A stretch of 64,000 nucleotides of DNA, from contig NZ_CP147519.1 in NCBI RefSeq assembly GCF_037201965.1, positions 124,001-188,000 on the forward strand. Direction: 5' to 3'. This stretch comes from Spirosoma sp. SC4-14 (GTDB taxonomy: Bacteria; Bacteroidota; Bacteroidia; Cytophagales; Spirosomataceae). The notes under the pieces are model-generated. The model searched no databases and had not been told where the DNA came from. It saw only the letters and a list, made by a program, of their open reading frames with translations. Below, piece by piece: positions 36,101 to 44,639 of this stretch; the first letter of the stretch is position 1, and each line of letters opens with the position of its first letter. A program made the position numbers and the translations under genes.

Positions 36101-36231
36101 TTGAGCAAAAGATTAGTCTGCTCGGAGGTCGGGTTCTGCAAACTCTTATTGATGAGATCAATAAGTTGACTAATGGAACGAACCGGTAGCCGAAGGGCAA
36201 AAAAAGAAAAGTGATCAAACGCTACACTCAT
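33157..36231 (-). CDS. lanB: Class I lanthipeptide dehydratase (LanB, full-length)
   Basis: A 1024-aa protein. The N-terminal two thirds match the lantibiotic dehydratase N-terminal (glutamylation) domain, with YGRSTPYGLFAGVGLGKIDQ and the typical VVSVTDDESVILRHKHSGKR region. The last 300 residues match the SpaB-C-type/thiopeptide-type elimination domain (FYTKVYLNETYADQFLVSVL, VFFIRYTDPNYHLRIRCQ). It would dehydrate Ser/Thr in a precursor peptide using glutamyl-tRNA. Two precursor candidates lie directly upstream on the same strand, separated by a hairpin. No LanC cyclase or LanT transporter gene is visible nearby. Confidence 0.93.
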   Translation of the reverse strand: MSVAFDHFSFFALRLPVRSISQLIDLINKSLQNPTSEQTNLLLNLLDQKWVAEAIFLASPDLYETWQTSQDKELGKALQKALWRYVLRSYGRSTPYGLFAGVGLGKIDQFNRIEFGQSPWTTVSRLDSLIPLTVSEALTKDVSIRSLLQYRLNNSLYRVGDQYRFSERTGSLHDQKIVLSSLPSTPDLDVLVNYLIERGWATYSELTLLYGITNQPEVIEYINHLIDDQFLISNLTLPVTGAGMTNYLLDRLEQIPSASTLQQQLIQANHSLLDSPIKLANLERVQSTFKALVQNQSVDRTDALVQTDLFFVPTHLELSSATLRHITTQFSRLLPLLQYPTASPLKEFARRFKDRFDRQEIDLLTALDPEVGVGFVSGNLTGFSLLSDLFKDTSSTHSQQVHLQPLRERLYSRYVLENLDEIEITEADLLTLETNNLTHFPPSWYLHGELFTNHFGSAANELSENWRFVLNSTICGSAAYFLGRFCQGHSDLCSEVQQLCSWEQAQYPDDLLAELVHLPTSPLRAGNVVARPVLRNVEIPYLTLAGVSDEHTILLSDIVVSVTDDESVILRHKHSGKRIRPRHSNAHNSWYGDEVYQFLAAVQSAEMPTLAWSWGNFNQLPYLPRLVYRNLIVSPAQWVLRKEYLPAAVTADLIRKQYRLPRYVFLIEGDNKLLLDLDFEPTRQLLVDEVKKQEHILLKEWIGEFYQPWISDGINQYVSELVIPVKTLLTTNDPLKPTLKRRATTRQRIIPPGQDWFYTKVYLNETYADQFLVSVLIPFIRQARKKGWVTNVFFIRYTDPNYHLRIRCQILPNKYGRLVTAWQKALQNDIQTGFVERFQLDTYIRELERYHPELIDDCEHIFAADSQCFLNWLEINTEASEEDRYRLALQSVDTLLTDFSLSINQKVDISRALQKLFFSEHTAVKVLKQKLNRKYRDYYRSFFTYSTLPTALLSERSQIVQPSVNNIRQYFSQLDQTSTYYSLLGSLIHMTLNRIFTAHQRKHEVVIYHFLARHYESLQARLAD

Positions 36232-36240
36232 ACAAAACTA

Positions 36241-36280
36241 AACCCGGCAGCAGCGCAGCTCAACGCACTACTGCCGGGTT
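36241..36280 (-). terminator. Attenuator hairpin between precursor gene and lanB
   Basis: AACCCGGCAG and its perfect complement CTGCCGGGTT are separated by 20 bases. The structure sits between the stop of the first precursor gene and the lanB start codon. A weak T-rich stretch follows on the minus strand. Partial termination here would give more precursor than enzyme mRNA, a common arrangement in RiPP operons. Confidence 0.65.
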
Positions 36281-36294
36281 TTACAGACTTTTCA

Positions 36295-36426
36295 CTAAAT
36301 AGTCGAAACGATTGTTCCTCCCGAACCTCCGCATCCCGTCCGGCCTTGAGAAGAGGAAGTTTTGACTTCCATGCGTGACTTGATTGTTTTTTTAAGAGCG
36401 GGTTTAAAGCGATTCAATGTGTTCAT
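36295..36426 (-). CDS. Lanthipeptide precursor peptide candidate 1 (with one Cys)
   Basis: A 43-aa peptide starting MNTLNRFKPALKKTIKSR at 36426; an upstream in-frame ATG at 36477 would add 17 unrelated hydrophobic residues. The basic leader-like half is followed by a core rich in Ser, Thr and Gly with a single Cys (TSSSQGRTGCGGSGGTIV). It sits 63 bp upstream of lanB. One Cys and several Ser/Thr allow one lanthionine ring plus free dehydro residues. The basic leader with FK.ALKK resembles the FQTVKR stretch of candidate 2. Confidence 0.75.
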   Translation of the reverse strand: MNTLNRFKPALKKTIKSRMEVKTSSSQGRTGCGGSGGTIVSTI

Positions 36427-36490
36427 AACTGTAATTAGTTGGATTATTTCATCCACAAAGTAGTAGAGAAAATCCATAGAAAAAAAGTAT

Positions 36491-36622
36491 TTATACCCAA
36501 CCGGTCATGTCGATAGTAGTACCTGAACCAATTTTGGATGGGTGATTTAGGGAGGAGGCCTGACGGGTAGCGATCCGGCGTTTTACAGTTTGAAATCGAA
36601 AGGGGGGAGTCTTTTGTTTCAT
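36491..36622 (-). CDS. RiPP precursor peptide candidate 2 (no Cys)
   Basis: A 43-aa peptide, MKQKTPPFRFQTVKRRIATR followed by QASSLNHPSKIGSGTTIDMT and GWV. The length is identical to candidate 1, and the pattern is the same: basic leader, then a Ser/Thr/Gly tail. It lacks any Cys, so LanB could dehydrate it but no thioether ring could form internally. Short intergenic gaps place it first in the minus-strand precursor-lanB transcript. A longer frame on the same bases (36444-36647) is not protein-like. Confidence 0.6.
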   Translation of the reverse strand: MKQKTPPFRFQTVKRRIATRQASSLNHPSKIGSGTTIDMTGWV

Positions 36623-36763
36623 AGTTGTTTTTTGGCACAAAATGCAAACTAATTAATTAGCTAAGGCTAAATAATTGGTGAATGCGCAGATTAAGGGGGT
36701 GAGGGGGTGAATTCAAAGTGTAATTACCCTACAAATCCATTAAGAACATCCCCATTCCTAAGC

Positions 36764-37507
36764 TTAATCGAATTGCATTAATGTTTGGCGAACCGCGTCC
36801 CGAAATGTTACACCAATCGGCAACTCTTCTCCGCTAAACAATAAAATTGAGTTAGCAGTAACCCTTTTCGTTTGATCAATCCGAATGATATACTTTCGAT
36901 TGATCCGTATAAAGGCATCTGAGGGTAACTTATTCTCCAGCTGAGTAACCGTCATTTTAGATAAAATGGGTTTGCTCCCCCTTGGTATCGTATAAATTTT
37001 TACGTAGTTATCCAGCGCTTCAACAAAGTTGATGGACTCTAACGGGATATTGTTGGTGTCCCTTCCGACGCGAACGGATAAGAGCTTTGATGACAAGTTA
37101 ACATTTCCTTGTTCATCGTATGTGCTAAGGTTACTTCTTCGGGTTATGCCCAACCGTTCCTCTACGCGATGAATCGCTTTCTGAAAGCGATCAAAAAATA
37201 TGGGTTTTTCTAAAAAGTCAACTACGTTGTGTTCATAACCTTTTAATGCGTATTCACGAAAAGCCGTAGTCACAACAACCAGTGGAACCGGTGGTTGTAA
37301 TAATTCTAAAAATTCAAATCCACTAAGGCCTGGCATGCGGATATCCAACAGCAACATATCGGGCTGAAATTGATTGCATAACCGAAGTGCCTGTTCGCTA
37401 TTCTGGGCTTTGCCCAGTAGATGTAAGTATGGGATTCGTTCCACATAATCCGACAATAACTCCTGAGCTAATGGTTCATCATCAATGATGAGACAACTGA
37501 TAGGCAT
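36764..37507 (-). CDS. LytTR-type response regulator
   Basis: A 247-aa protein from ATG 37507 (MPISCLIIDDEPLAQELL); the frame is open slightly further upstream. The N-terminal receiver domain has the acidic pair DDE, the phospho-acceptor Asp in MLLLDIRMPG and the Lys in FLEKPIF. The C-terminal LytTR domain has INFVEALDNYVKIYT and AFIRINRKYIIRID. It overlaps the histidine kinase gene by 26 bp. As an AlgR/LytR-like regulator it most likely controls the adjacent precursor-lanB genes. Confidence 0.92.
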   Translation of the reverse strand: MPISCLIIDDEPLAQELLSDYVERIPYLHLLGKAQNSEQALRLCNQFQPDMLLLDIRMPGLSGFEFLELLQPPVPLVVVTTAFREYALKGYEHNVVDFLEKPIFFDRFQKAIHRVEERLGITRRSNLSTYDEQGNVNLSSKLLSVRVGRDTNNIPLESINFVEALDNYVKIYTIPRGSKPILSKMTVTQLENKLPSDAFIRINRKYIIRIDQTKRVTANSILLFSGEELPIGVTFRDAVRQTLMQFD

Positions 37508-38747
37508 GATCGAATTCATTACTTTCAACACGATTGAGTGGTATTCTTAAAAAGACTTCGTATACGCCAGCTTCTTCGGTGACGGTTAAGGAATATTTAT
37601 TGGGGGTGAATAGTAGATTTAACCGCTGACGAGCATTGGCCAGCCCCACCCCACCTGGCTTAAGTTGAGGAGTGGTTAGGTTGGAAACCGAGTTACGTAT
37701 AGTTGCCAAAAGCAGCCCTTTTACTGAATCAATTTGAAGATCAATAGTTACCCAAGCGTCATCTGAGGAACTATTAAGCCCATGCTTAAACGCATTCTCA
37801 ATGAACGTTATCAACAGAAGGGGAGGTGTTGAAAAATTGGCCGATTCCCCAGATTTGGTAAAGATGATTTTCTCAGGATTAAAATGACGACTCCTTTCGA
37901 TTTCGATGTAATTCTCTAAAAATTTCAGCTCACCCGCTAAGGGGACAAAATTCTTGTCCGTATCGTACAACGTATAATGCATCATATTGGACAGCCTTCG
38001 CAATAGTTCGGCGGCTTCTCGGTTGGTGCGTTGTATTAGGGCCAGAATGTTATTGAATACATTAAACAGAAAATGGGGATTTATCTGAAATTTCAGTAGT
38101 TGAAGCTGGTCTTGCATCAGGATTCGGTTTTGCTCCCGTTGTACAACGCTTTCCACGCCCCAGGATATTGCCTCCCGAATGGTTCGGATCAATATGGGAA
38201 GTAAAACGTAGGAGAGGTTGTAAGCCCATACAAACGTAACCAGGGAATAATTGGCGACGATACCTAAAGGCCCCGTCTGCTGAAGCAAATCATAATACCG
38301 CTTTATGTAGGCTGGAACTGGTTTATAGTGCTCGGCTGCATAGGAGAATAAGTAAAAATCATACACGTTAAATAGAAGGAAAATTGACGCACTGGTAATT
38401 ACAACAAAAATAATTTTGGGCCAGATCAGAATGCGAGTCGCCCGGTAATAAACCAGCGAACTTAAAAGTGAAGGAACGACCAAATAGCCATACAGGTAAA
38501 AAAGGACGATAGTCGTGCCAACATGAGTTGTAAACATCACTGTAAACAAATCAGGATCGGGTGGCAGGGATGGTTCGACTCGAAGGACGCGATCAAGAGC
38601 AGTATAGGCCGAGTAGCCATTCCATAACCAAAACAGAAGATGTTCAAGGATGCGAACGTTGGTAATGGGACGGGGTGGTAGGTCAACCAACCATTGGTCA
38701 CTAAACCAATTTTGGGCGTTACCTTGTTTAGTTGTTGTACCTGACAT
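37482..38747 (-). CDS. LytS-type sensor histidine kinase
   Basis: A 421-aa inner-membrane kinase. Four or so transmembrane segments lie in residues 30-200. The His_kinase domain contains LLKFQINPHFLFNVFNNILA with the phospho-accepting His. The ATPase part shows NYIEIERSRHFNPEKIIFT, FIENAFKHGLNSS and GGVGLANARQRLNLLF. It pairs with the response regulator directly downstream. Its start codon lies only 6 bp from the oppositely oriented receptor gene, so promoters of both must lie inside coding sequence or one start is misplaced. Confidence 0.92.
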   Translation of the reverse strand: MSGTTTKQGNAQNWFSDQWLVDLPPRPITNVRILEHLLFWLWNGYSAYTALDRVLRVEPSLPPDPDLFTVMFTTHVGTTIVLFYLYGYLVVPSLLSSLVYYRATRILIWPKIIFVVITSASIFLLFNVYDFYLFSYAAEHYKPVPAYIKRYYDLLQQTGPLGIVANYSLVTFVWAYNLSYVLLPILIRTIREAISWGVESVVQREQNRILMQDQLQLLKFQINPHFLFNVFNNILALIQRTNREAAELLRRLSNMMHYTLYDTDKNFVPLAGELKFLENYIEIERSRHFNPEKIIFTKSGESANFSTPPLLLITFIENAFKHGLNSSSDDAWVTIDLQIDSVKGLLLATIRNSVSNLTTPQLKPGGVGLANARQRLNLLFTPNKYSLTVTEEAGVYEVFLRIPLNRVESNEFDHAYQLSHH

Positions 38748-38753
38748 AGGATT

Positions 38754-41234
38754 ATGCGTAGTAAAAAATCAACGTTTAGCTTTAACCGATGGTATATACT
38801 TTTCTTTTTACTGTTAGGGGGGGCTGGCCATGCTGGGTGGAGCCAATCCCGGCCCTCTTCGAGTCAACTGTCAACAGAAATAACTCTACAGGGGACGCTT
38901 CGGTTTGAGTCAGGCTCACCTGTAATAGCTGGCATTGTATCACTGTTGAGGGCAGATTCGAGCTTAGTTAAAGCAACCAGTAGTGATACGACCGGCTCTT
39001 TCTCATTTAAAAATATCATTACTGGTACCTACGTACTTCAGGCAAGTTATATTGGTAGGCAAACGGTGAGACAAGCCATCATCGTTTCGGATACGGTAAC
39101 GAATTCTCCAATTCGGTTAACGTTACTGCCGGCTGTCTTGAACCTAAAAGAAATTTCGGTGAAAGAAAAGCGTCCCCCCTTTGATTTGCAAGGGGACCGG
39201 GTCGTCGTCAATGTTGAATCAAATCCCGTATTTGGGGGTGGTAATGCATTTGACGTATTGGGGAAGACGCCCAGGCTCTCGGTTGACGCAGTAACAAAGT
39301 CCATCACTATTGACGGAAAAACGGGCCTGATCTTGTACCAGAATGGACGGCAGCTTTACCTATCTTCTGATCAGGTTGCTACCTACTTACAAAGTTTGCC
39401 AGCTAACATTATTTCGCGGATTGAAGTGTTAACCAGTCCATCTGCTCAATACGATGCCGGTAGTAGTGGAGTAATATTACTATATACGAAAGGGTTTAAC
39501 AGACAAGGAATTACGGGTGAGCTTGCCGTAACTGCTGGGGCCGGGAGGTACGGAAAAGGAAATGCTTCTGCTAACCTCTCATTTCAGTCCGCCAACGTGC
39601 AGGGTTCATTTTTGTACGCCCCGACTTACCGACCGACGTATTATAGTTGGCGGTCGGATCAGGTTTTACCCTCATTAACCACGGGCCCGGCTGGCTTTGC
39701 TCATAGCGAAGAGTTTAATCAAATTGAGAATACCTCGCACTTAATTCGCACCTCCTGGGACTGGAAAGCCGCTCGTCGACTGACGCTTGGTACAGTCCTT
39801 CAGGTTACACATACGGCTGAAACGGACAATCCTACGTCGTCAATTACCTACCAATTACCCGGTGTAGATGCTTCCATTTCCCGACTGGATGCGGAGACGC
39901 AGTTAAGCCAGCAGATCAGTAACTTGGCGGCTAATGTGAACGCAAGAAAACAGTTCAAAAATGCGGAAAATACGCTGGCTTTAGACCTTGACATTGCACG
40001 ATATAACGTAAATTCTAAATCCACGGCTACCTTTTTTCAGCTTTTTCCTACGTTTCAGAAGCCGGAGAATTTACAAATTTTATATCCAAATGAGGTTTGG
40101 ATACGAACGGCTAAGCTGGATTACCGATCAACTCTTCTGACGAGGGGGCGGCTGGAGTCCGGTTTTAAGTACAGTTGGATTTCGATGATCAATATACCAT
40201 CTCTTGAAACGTTTACTCCTTATTTTCAGTCCCTAACGCCATTACTGACAAAACCTTATCAATATCAAGAACAAATCGCGGCTGCCTATAGTAATTGGGT
40301 TTTCTCCGTGAAAGGCTGGTCTTTTCAAACGGGTTTACGATTGGAGCACACGCATTATGAGGGCCTTTCGGGTCTTTCAACACCCATCAACCGGGATTAT
40401 CTTAATATATTTCCTTCGGTGAATGTGCAGTTCACTTCGATGCGGAAAAACCAATATAGTATGTCAGTAAACCGGCGGATTAACCGCCCCAGTTTTGACC
40501 AGTTGAACCCGGCGTACATTTTTTATGATCCCCTTACTCTCTACAGTGGTAATCCCTTACTGATGCCTCAACTCGCAACGACGCTTCAGGGGGCGTACAC
40601 CACTTCCAAGCGCATTAATGTAACAGTCGTTTATAGCGATATACGCAATCGAATCACCGAAGTTGTTTACCGTCCGGACTTACGTTCACCAGCGACGTTA
40701 GACTACAACCAGAATTTTGATTGGGAAAAACGGGTGTCGGCTACCCTATCAATTCCCATTAAGGTAACTGCTGGTTGGCGAATTCAAGGTTTGGTAACGG
40801 CCGCCAATGTTCGCTTTTTTTCAACCTTTCAGGAGACACCTTTTCTGAACAAGCAGTCAACGGTTACTCTCCGCTTGAACAACACCTTTACTTGGAAAAA
40901 ATGGTCCGCCAATGTCAATGGTACCTATCGGGGTCTGGCGGTCGTCGGCTACATGGTATATGACCCAATTTGGTTTGTTGATCTGGGTGTTCAGCGGCCC
41001 CTGAGTGAACGGGCAACGATAAAACTAGCGGCTTCTGATATTTTTCATACTCTTCTAATCAACAACTACGGATCGTACCTTAATACAACCATTGGATTTA
41101 AACATAAGTACGAATCCCAGCAGGTCCTACTGACGTATTCCTACCAATTCGGAAACAGAAAAGCTAAATTGGTAGAACAGCGCTCATTTGGTTCAGAGTC
41201 GGAACAGGAACGTTTGGGAAATAAGCGGAATTAA
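38754..41234 (+). CDS. TonB-dependent-receptor-like outer membrane beta-barrel protein
   Basis: An 826-aa protein of the Bacteroidetes outer membrane beta-barrel family (CirA-like, without a SusD partner). It has a signal peptide (WYILFFLLLGGAGHAGWSQ). A carboxypeptidase-regulatory-like domain follows (GTLRFESGSPVIAGIVSLLR). The plug has NIISRIEVLTSPSAQYDAGS, then the barrel. It is divergent from the histidine kinase of the lanthipeptide locus. It could export or take up the peptide or sense it; this role is inferred from position only. Confidence 0.88.
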   Translation: MRSKKSTFSFNRWYILFFLLLGGAGHAGWSQSRPSSSQLSTEITLQGTLRFESGSPVIAGIVSLLRADSSLVKATSSDTTGSFSFKNIITGTYVLQASYIGRQTVRQAIIVSDTVTNSPIRLTLLPAVLNLKEISVKEKRPPFDLQGDRVVVNVESNPVFGGGNAFDVLGKTPRLSVDAVTKSITIDGKTGLILYQNGRQLYLSSDQVATYLQSLPANIISRIEVLTSPSAQYDAGSSGVILLYTKGFNRQGITGELAVTAGAGRYGKGNASANLSFQSANVQGSFLYAPTYRPTYYSWRSDQVLPSLTTGPAGFAHSEEFNQIENTSHLIRTSWDWKAARRLTLGTVLQVTHTAETDNPTSSITYQLPGVDASISRLDAETQLSQQISNLAANVNARKQFKNAENTLALDLDIARYNVNSKSTATFFQLFPTFQKPENLQILYPNEVWIRTAKLDYRSTLLTRGRLESGFKYSWISMINIPSLETFTPYFQSLTPLLTKPYQYQEQIAAAYSNWVFSVKGWSFQTGLRLEHTHYEGLSGLSTPINRDYLNIFPSVNVQFTSMRKNQYSMSVNRRINRPSFDQLNPAYIFYDPLTLYSGNPLLMPQLATTLQGAYTTSKRINVTVVYSDIRNRITEVVYRPDLRSPATLDYNQNFDWEKRVSATLSIPIKVTAGWRIQGLVTAANVRFFSTFQETPFLNKQSTVTLRLNNTFTWKKWSANVNGTYRGLAVVGYMVYDPIWFVDLGVQRPLSERATIKLAASDIFHTLLINNYGSYLNTTIGFKHKYESQQVLLTYSYQFGNRKAKLVEQRSFGSESEQERLGNKRN

Positions 41235-41321
41235 GTTTATATCCCGAAAGTTGGCCATGAACGGGTTAATTAAATAGTTTTGACTAAATACAGCCTAACC
41301 GTTAAAAGCTAATTAGTACGA

Positions 41322-42878
41322 ATGAAAAAAGCGTTGTGGATAATTTGGTCATTACTATTTGTGCACCTATCCCTTACGGCTCAACCAACCCGAGTTCCGT
41401 CTTTTGTGACTGACAGTGTGGCTGGCTATGTAAAACAGGGAATGAAGGATTGGCAGATTCCAGGATTGGCTCTGGCAGTTATCAAGGATGGAAAGGTAAT
41501 CATATCGAAAGGGTTTGGCGTCAAACAAGTCGGAAAGGACGATCCGGTAGATGTAAACACCCTATTCATGATTGCCTCGAATACCAAAGAATTTACGGGC
41601 ACGGCGATGGCCCTCTTAGAGCAACAAAAAAAGATATCATTGGATGACCGAGTGACTAAATATTTACCTGACTTCTCACTCTATGATACGTCCGCCACTA
41701 AATTATTGACCATTCGTGATCTATTGTCTCACCGCTTGGGCACGAAGAATTATCAAGGTGATTTCTTATTCTGGGATACCGATCTGAGCCGGGCCGATGT
41801 GCTCACCCGGATGCGCTATTTTGCTCCTCATTATCCTTTTAGACAGGATTTTGGTTATTCCAACACGGGTTACGTCGTCGCTTCCGAGATTATTCCTAAA
41901 GCTATAGGCAAGAGTTGGGAGGATTATGTTCAACAATCCCTGTTGCAGCCCTTAGCCATGACCAGAACGTTTATGCAAACCACTGGTATGGCACAACGGG
42001 ATAATATCGCTTATCCTTATACTACCTGTTGTACAGCAGAGGGTCAATTATCGGCTCTTCCGTTTGACAATCTGGATAACTTAGGACCGGCTACCGGCAT
42101 GGTTTCCAGTATTCACGATATGGCCATTTGGGTAAGTATGCAGCTTGACAGTGGCCGGGCAGGTGGGAAGCAAATTGTACCCTGGTCAGTTTTAGAAAAA
42201 ACACGCGAACCCAACACCATCGTCAGTTCAGATCGGATGAAACTTTTTCCGTTGGGCTTTCAATACTACTGTCTGGGATTTGGCAAATTCGACTACGCAA
42301 ATTATGCGGTTTTTGCCCATGCAGGAGCTTGTGGAGGTTACCGCAGTAATACAACAATTGTTCCAGAGGCTAATCTGGCCATTGTGATCCTAACTAATCA
42401 AGACAATCACAATTTTCACGAAGCGCTACGATTTCAACTATTGGATGCGTTTCTAAACGTCCCATATGTAAATCGCCATCAATACTATTTCCAACGTGCC
42501 CAGACCCGCAACCGGACGAATCAAAATGAGATCAAGGCATTGGCAGAGCGTGTGGCAAAAGATACACCTGCCGCCTTCCCAATAACTGCTTTCGCTGGTA
42601 CATATGAAAATGAGCTATACGGAAAATTGACAATCGTTGCCAACCCGATTAGAGGGAGAAAACAATCCTTAACGATGAGTTTTGACCACCATCCTAACTT
42701 GCAGGCAACGTTAGATTATATGGATAACAATACCTTTAGAGCTACTTTCTCTAACATTCGTTTTGGCACTTTCCCAATAACGTTTTCTTTAAATCAAGGT
42801 CATGTTAAATCTGTAGAGATCAAAGGCACTGAGTTTGTCGATAATGATTCGTATATGTTCAGAAAATTAGCAAACTAA
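41322..42878 (+). CDS. Serine hydrolase of the beta-lactamase/class C PBP family
   Basis: A 518-aa protein with signal peptide (WIIWSLLFVHLSLTAQ). The SxxK motif is at Ser86-Lys89 (IASNTKEFTG). YxN appears as DFGYSNTGYV, and the third motif as HAGACGGYRS. The C-terminal 100 residues form a DUF3471-like beta domain. Such enzymes are periplasmic esterases or D-amino-acid peptidases. The same orientation and an 87-bp gap after the receptor gene make co-transcription likely. It may serve as a peptide hydrolase or immunity factor for the RiPP, which is unproven. Confidence 0.9.
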   Translation: MKKALWIIWSLLFVHLSLTAQPTRVPSFVTDSVAGYVKQGMKDWQIPGLALAVIKDGKVIISKGFGVKQVGKDDPVDVNTLFMIASNTKEFTGTAMALLEQQKKISLDDRVTKYLPDFSLYDTSATKLLTIRDLLSHRLGTKNYQGDFLFWDTDLSRADVLTRMRYFAPHYPFRQDFGYSNTGYVVASEIIPKAIGKSWEDYVQQSLLQPLAMTRTFMQTTGMAQRDNIAYPYTTCCTAEGQLSALPFDNLDNLGPATGMVSSIHDMAIWVSMQLDSGRAGGKQIVPWSVLEKTREPNTIVSSDRMKLFPLGFQYYCLGFGKFDYANYAVFAHAGACGGYRSNTTIVPEANLAIVILTNQDNHNFHEALRFQLLDAFLNVPYVNRHQYYFQRAQTRNRTNQNEIKALAERVAKDTPAAFPITAFAGTYENELYGKLTIVANPIRGRKQSLTMSFDHHPNLQATLDYMDNNTFRATFSNIRFGTFPITFSLNQGHVKSVEIKGTEFVDNDSYMFRKLAN

Positions 42879-42911
42879 TTCAACCAATGCATATATTCTG
42901 GAATACATCAG

Positions 42912-44021
42912 CTACTTATGTTTTGGAATTATGTGATTAATAACGTTGCTGATCGTTCGGGCGTCTCCTCCTAATCGTTTTTCGGGTAGGGTAGGGACGA
43001 AACTAATCTGGGGTTCATAAACAATGGGTTCTTTCTTTTTGGGCTCTTTTACTTTATCCAAGCCCAGGGATTTAGCCAGGTACTTATTTTTATTTTTAAC
43101 ATCTGGCCGACGCTGGTTCTCAAACTCGGAATGTAGCCGAAAAAGTGTGTCCAATAAGTTGGGATCAGCGATGATGTAATCTTTTTGCCAAGGTTTTAAC
43201 TGATACTTGGCCATAACTTGGTAGCCAAGTATAATTCGCTCATTCGGAGCAAGAGTAGCAATCCGGCTCTCATCGGCTTCTACATATTCGGCGGCTAATT
43301 GCTGTACGGTTTTGATGGAAAATTCAAGCTCCATAACTCGTTTGCCCATCTTGGCAACAGGCAGCCAATCCAAAGAGATACCGGCTTTTTGTTTTAGCTC
43401 ACGGTGCGTCACTTCAAGCACATATTTAACAAAGTCGTTATATCGGTACGTATCTGGGCAGTTCAATATGTAACGTAATTCGTCGACTTGAAACCGAAAA
43501 TTGTTTTTCTGAATGTGCTGATGCATAGACATTATCTCGAACATGCGCATCGCATATATGGATGAAAGTGACCAAATGACATCAAGTTCATACTTGGTAA
43601 AACGCTTACCAAGCGCGGCAAAATGAGGGACGACGTCGGCCAGCACCTTTATTTCAATATACCGACGACCATTCTCTATTCTAGATTTAACAAATGGAAA
43701 TGGCGTAACAAAAATGTATTCTCCTCTTACTTCATCTTTGTAAGAAATCCGTTTTTTTGACAGACCTTCCGCAGCCTCAGTTACTTGAGAATGGTGATTC
43801 TTGGTTAGTTCAGAGTACGGAATGCTAAACTCAATGTTGCGGTCGGCTGGAACCCTACCTTTTACAGCCATATTTCCCAACTGGTTGACCACTAATATGA
43901 CGATCTTCTTCTCTAATTCGGTGAATTCCTGACGGGAAAGCGTAAACACATTCGACTGGTAATTCGTCGTATGCCGCTCAAAAAGAGTTAGTTGGGCAGG
44001 GGATTCTTCTTTCATAAACAA
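42912..44021 (-). CDS. Plasmid replication initiator protein (Rep_3 / RepB family)
   Basis: A 369-aa Rep_3-type initiator with two winged-helix domains. Visible blocks include FTLSRQEFTELEKKIVILVV, the central ELDVIWSLSSIYAMRMFEIM and WLPVAKMGKRVMELEFSI. The C-terminal tail is long and Lys/Pro-rich (KVKEPKKKEPIVYEP). It binds iterons; nine repeats lie directly upstream of its start (44091-44456). This is the main evidence that this part of the window is a plasmid replicon. Confidence 0.9.
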   Translation of the reverse strand: MFMKEESPAQLTLFERHTTNYQSNVFTLSRQEFTELEKKIVILVVNQLGNMAVKGRVPADRNIEFSIPYSELTKNHHSQVTEAAEGLSKKRISYKDEVRGEYIFVTPFPFVKSRIENGRRYIEIKVLADVVPHFAALGKRFTKYELDVIWSLSSIYAMRMFEIMSMHQHIQKNNFRFQVDELRYILNCPDTYRYNDFVKYVLEVTHRELKQKAGISLDWLPVAKMGKRVMELEFSIKTVQQLAAEYVEADESRIATLAPNERIILGYQVMAKYQLKPWQKDYIIADPNLLDTLFRLHSEFENQRRPDVKNKNKYLAKSLGLDKVKEPKKKEPIVYEPQISFVPTLPEKRLGGDARTISNVINHIIPKHK

Positions 44022-44090
44022 AGATCAAAAAAGCAAATTAAACTACAAAATTGGTAAGTGCAATTCTGTTTTGTTTGGAAAACAAAGCTC

Positions 44091-44456
44091 CCCCCTGAAC
44101 TTGTAATAGCTCTCTACAACTCCCCCTAAAACTTGTTTTTCTTTTAATGGGGTATGTTGCATTAAGGAAGAAATAGGGAGTAAAGCCCCTTATTTGAGGA
44201 CAAAATCAGCCTAATTAGGGATGAAAATAAAAAAAAGTGCCTGATAGACACAAAAATTGACTGTTTTTAGTGCTAGCAGACCACCTCCCCCTAAAACTTG
44301 TAATGGCTCCCCCCAAAACTTGTAATAGCCAATTGTTCAACTTAAAACTTGTTTTCTTTCATCTCAAAACTTGTAATAGTACCCCCTAAAACTTGTTTTT
44401 TAAGCACGAAAATTCCTCCTAAAACTTGTAATAGCGCCCCCTAAAACTTGTTTTTC
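44091..44456. repeat. Iteron array: predicted plasmid replication origin
   Basis: Nine repeats share the core AAAACTTGT (once GAACTTGT), usually preceded by CCCCCT. Two types occur, one continuing AATAG (or AATGG) and one continuing TTTTC/TTTTT. Cores lie at about 44097, 44127, 44293, 44315, 44344, 44366, 44387, 44420 and 44442. The last six sit at 20-30 bp spacing. The flanks are AT-rich. It lies beside the rep gene, the layout expected of an iteron-regulated origin. Confidence 0.88.
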
Positions 44457-44639
44457 GCTGCGTAAATTACTAATAATTAGCCAGTTACCCCTCACTAAAT
44501 CAATCAAAAATACATATTGATAAAGGTCAAAAGATCAAAACGCTAATTTTGATGATATAATAGGGTGAAAAGGGAATTTAATAATTACTATTTACCTTAC
44601 AGGGAAATAGTAACGCTAATTTTGCTAAAAATTTGTACG

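Noticed and set aside
36444..36647. 67-aa frame over the second precursor region
   Set aside because: Aromatic-rich, leader-less composition; the overlapping 43-aa frame at 36491-36622 has a RiPP-like layout and matches candidate 1 in length.
41322..42878. Considered as an antibiotic-resistance beta-lactamase
   Set aside because: Long class C-like esterase with DUF3471-type end, typical of Cytophagales hydrolases; no sign of a resistance cassette.
44091..44456. Repeats considered as a CRISPR array
   Set aside because: Repeats are short, unevenly spaced and of two alternating types; no cas genes are present and a rep gene lies beside them, so iterons fit better.
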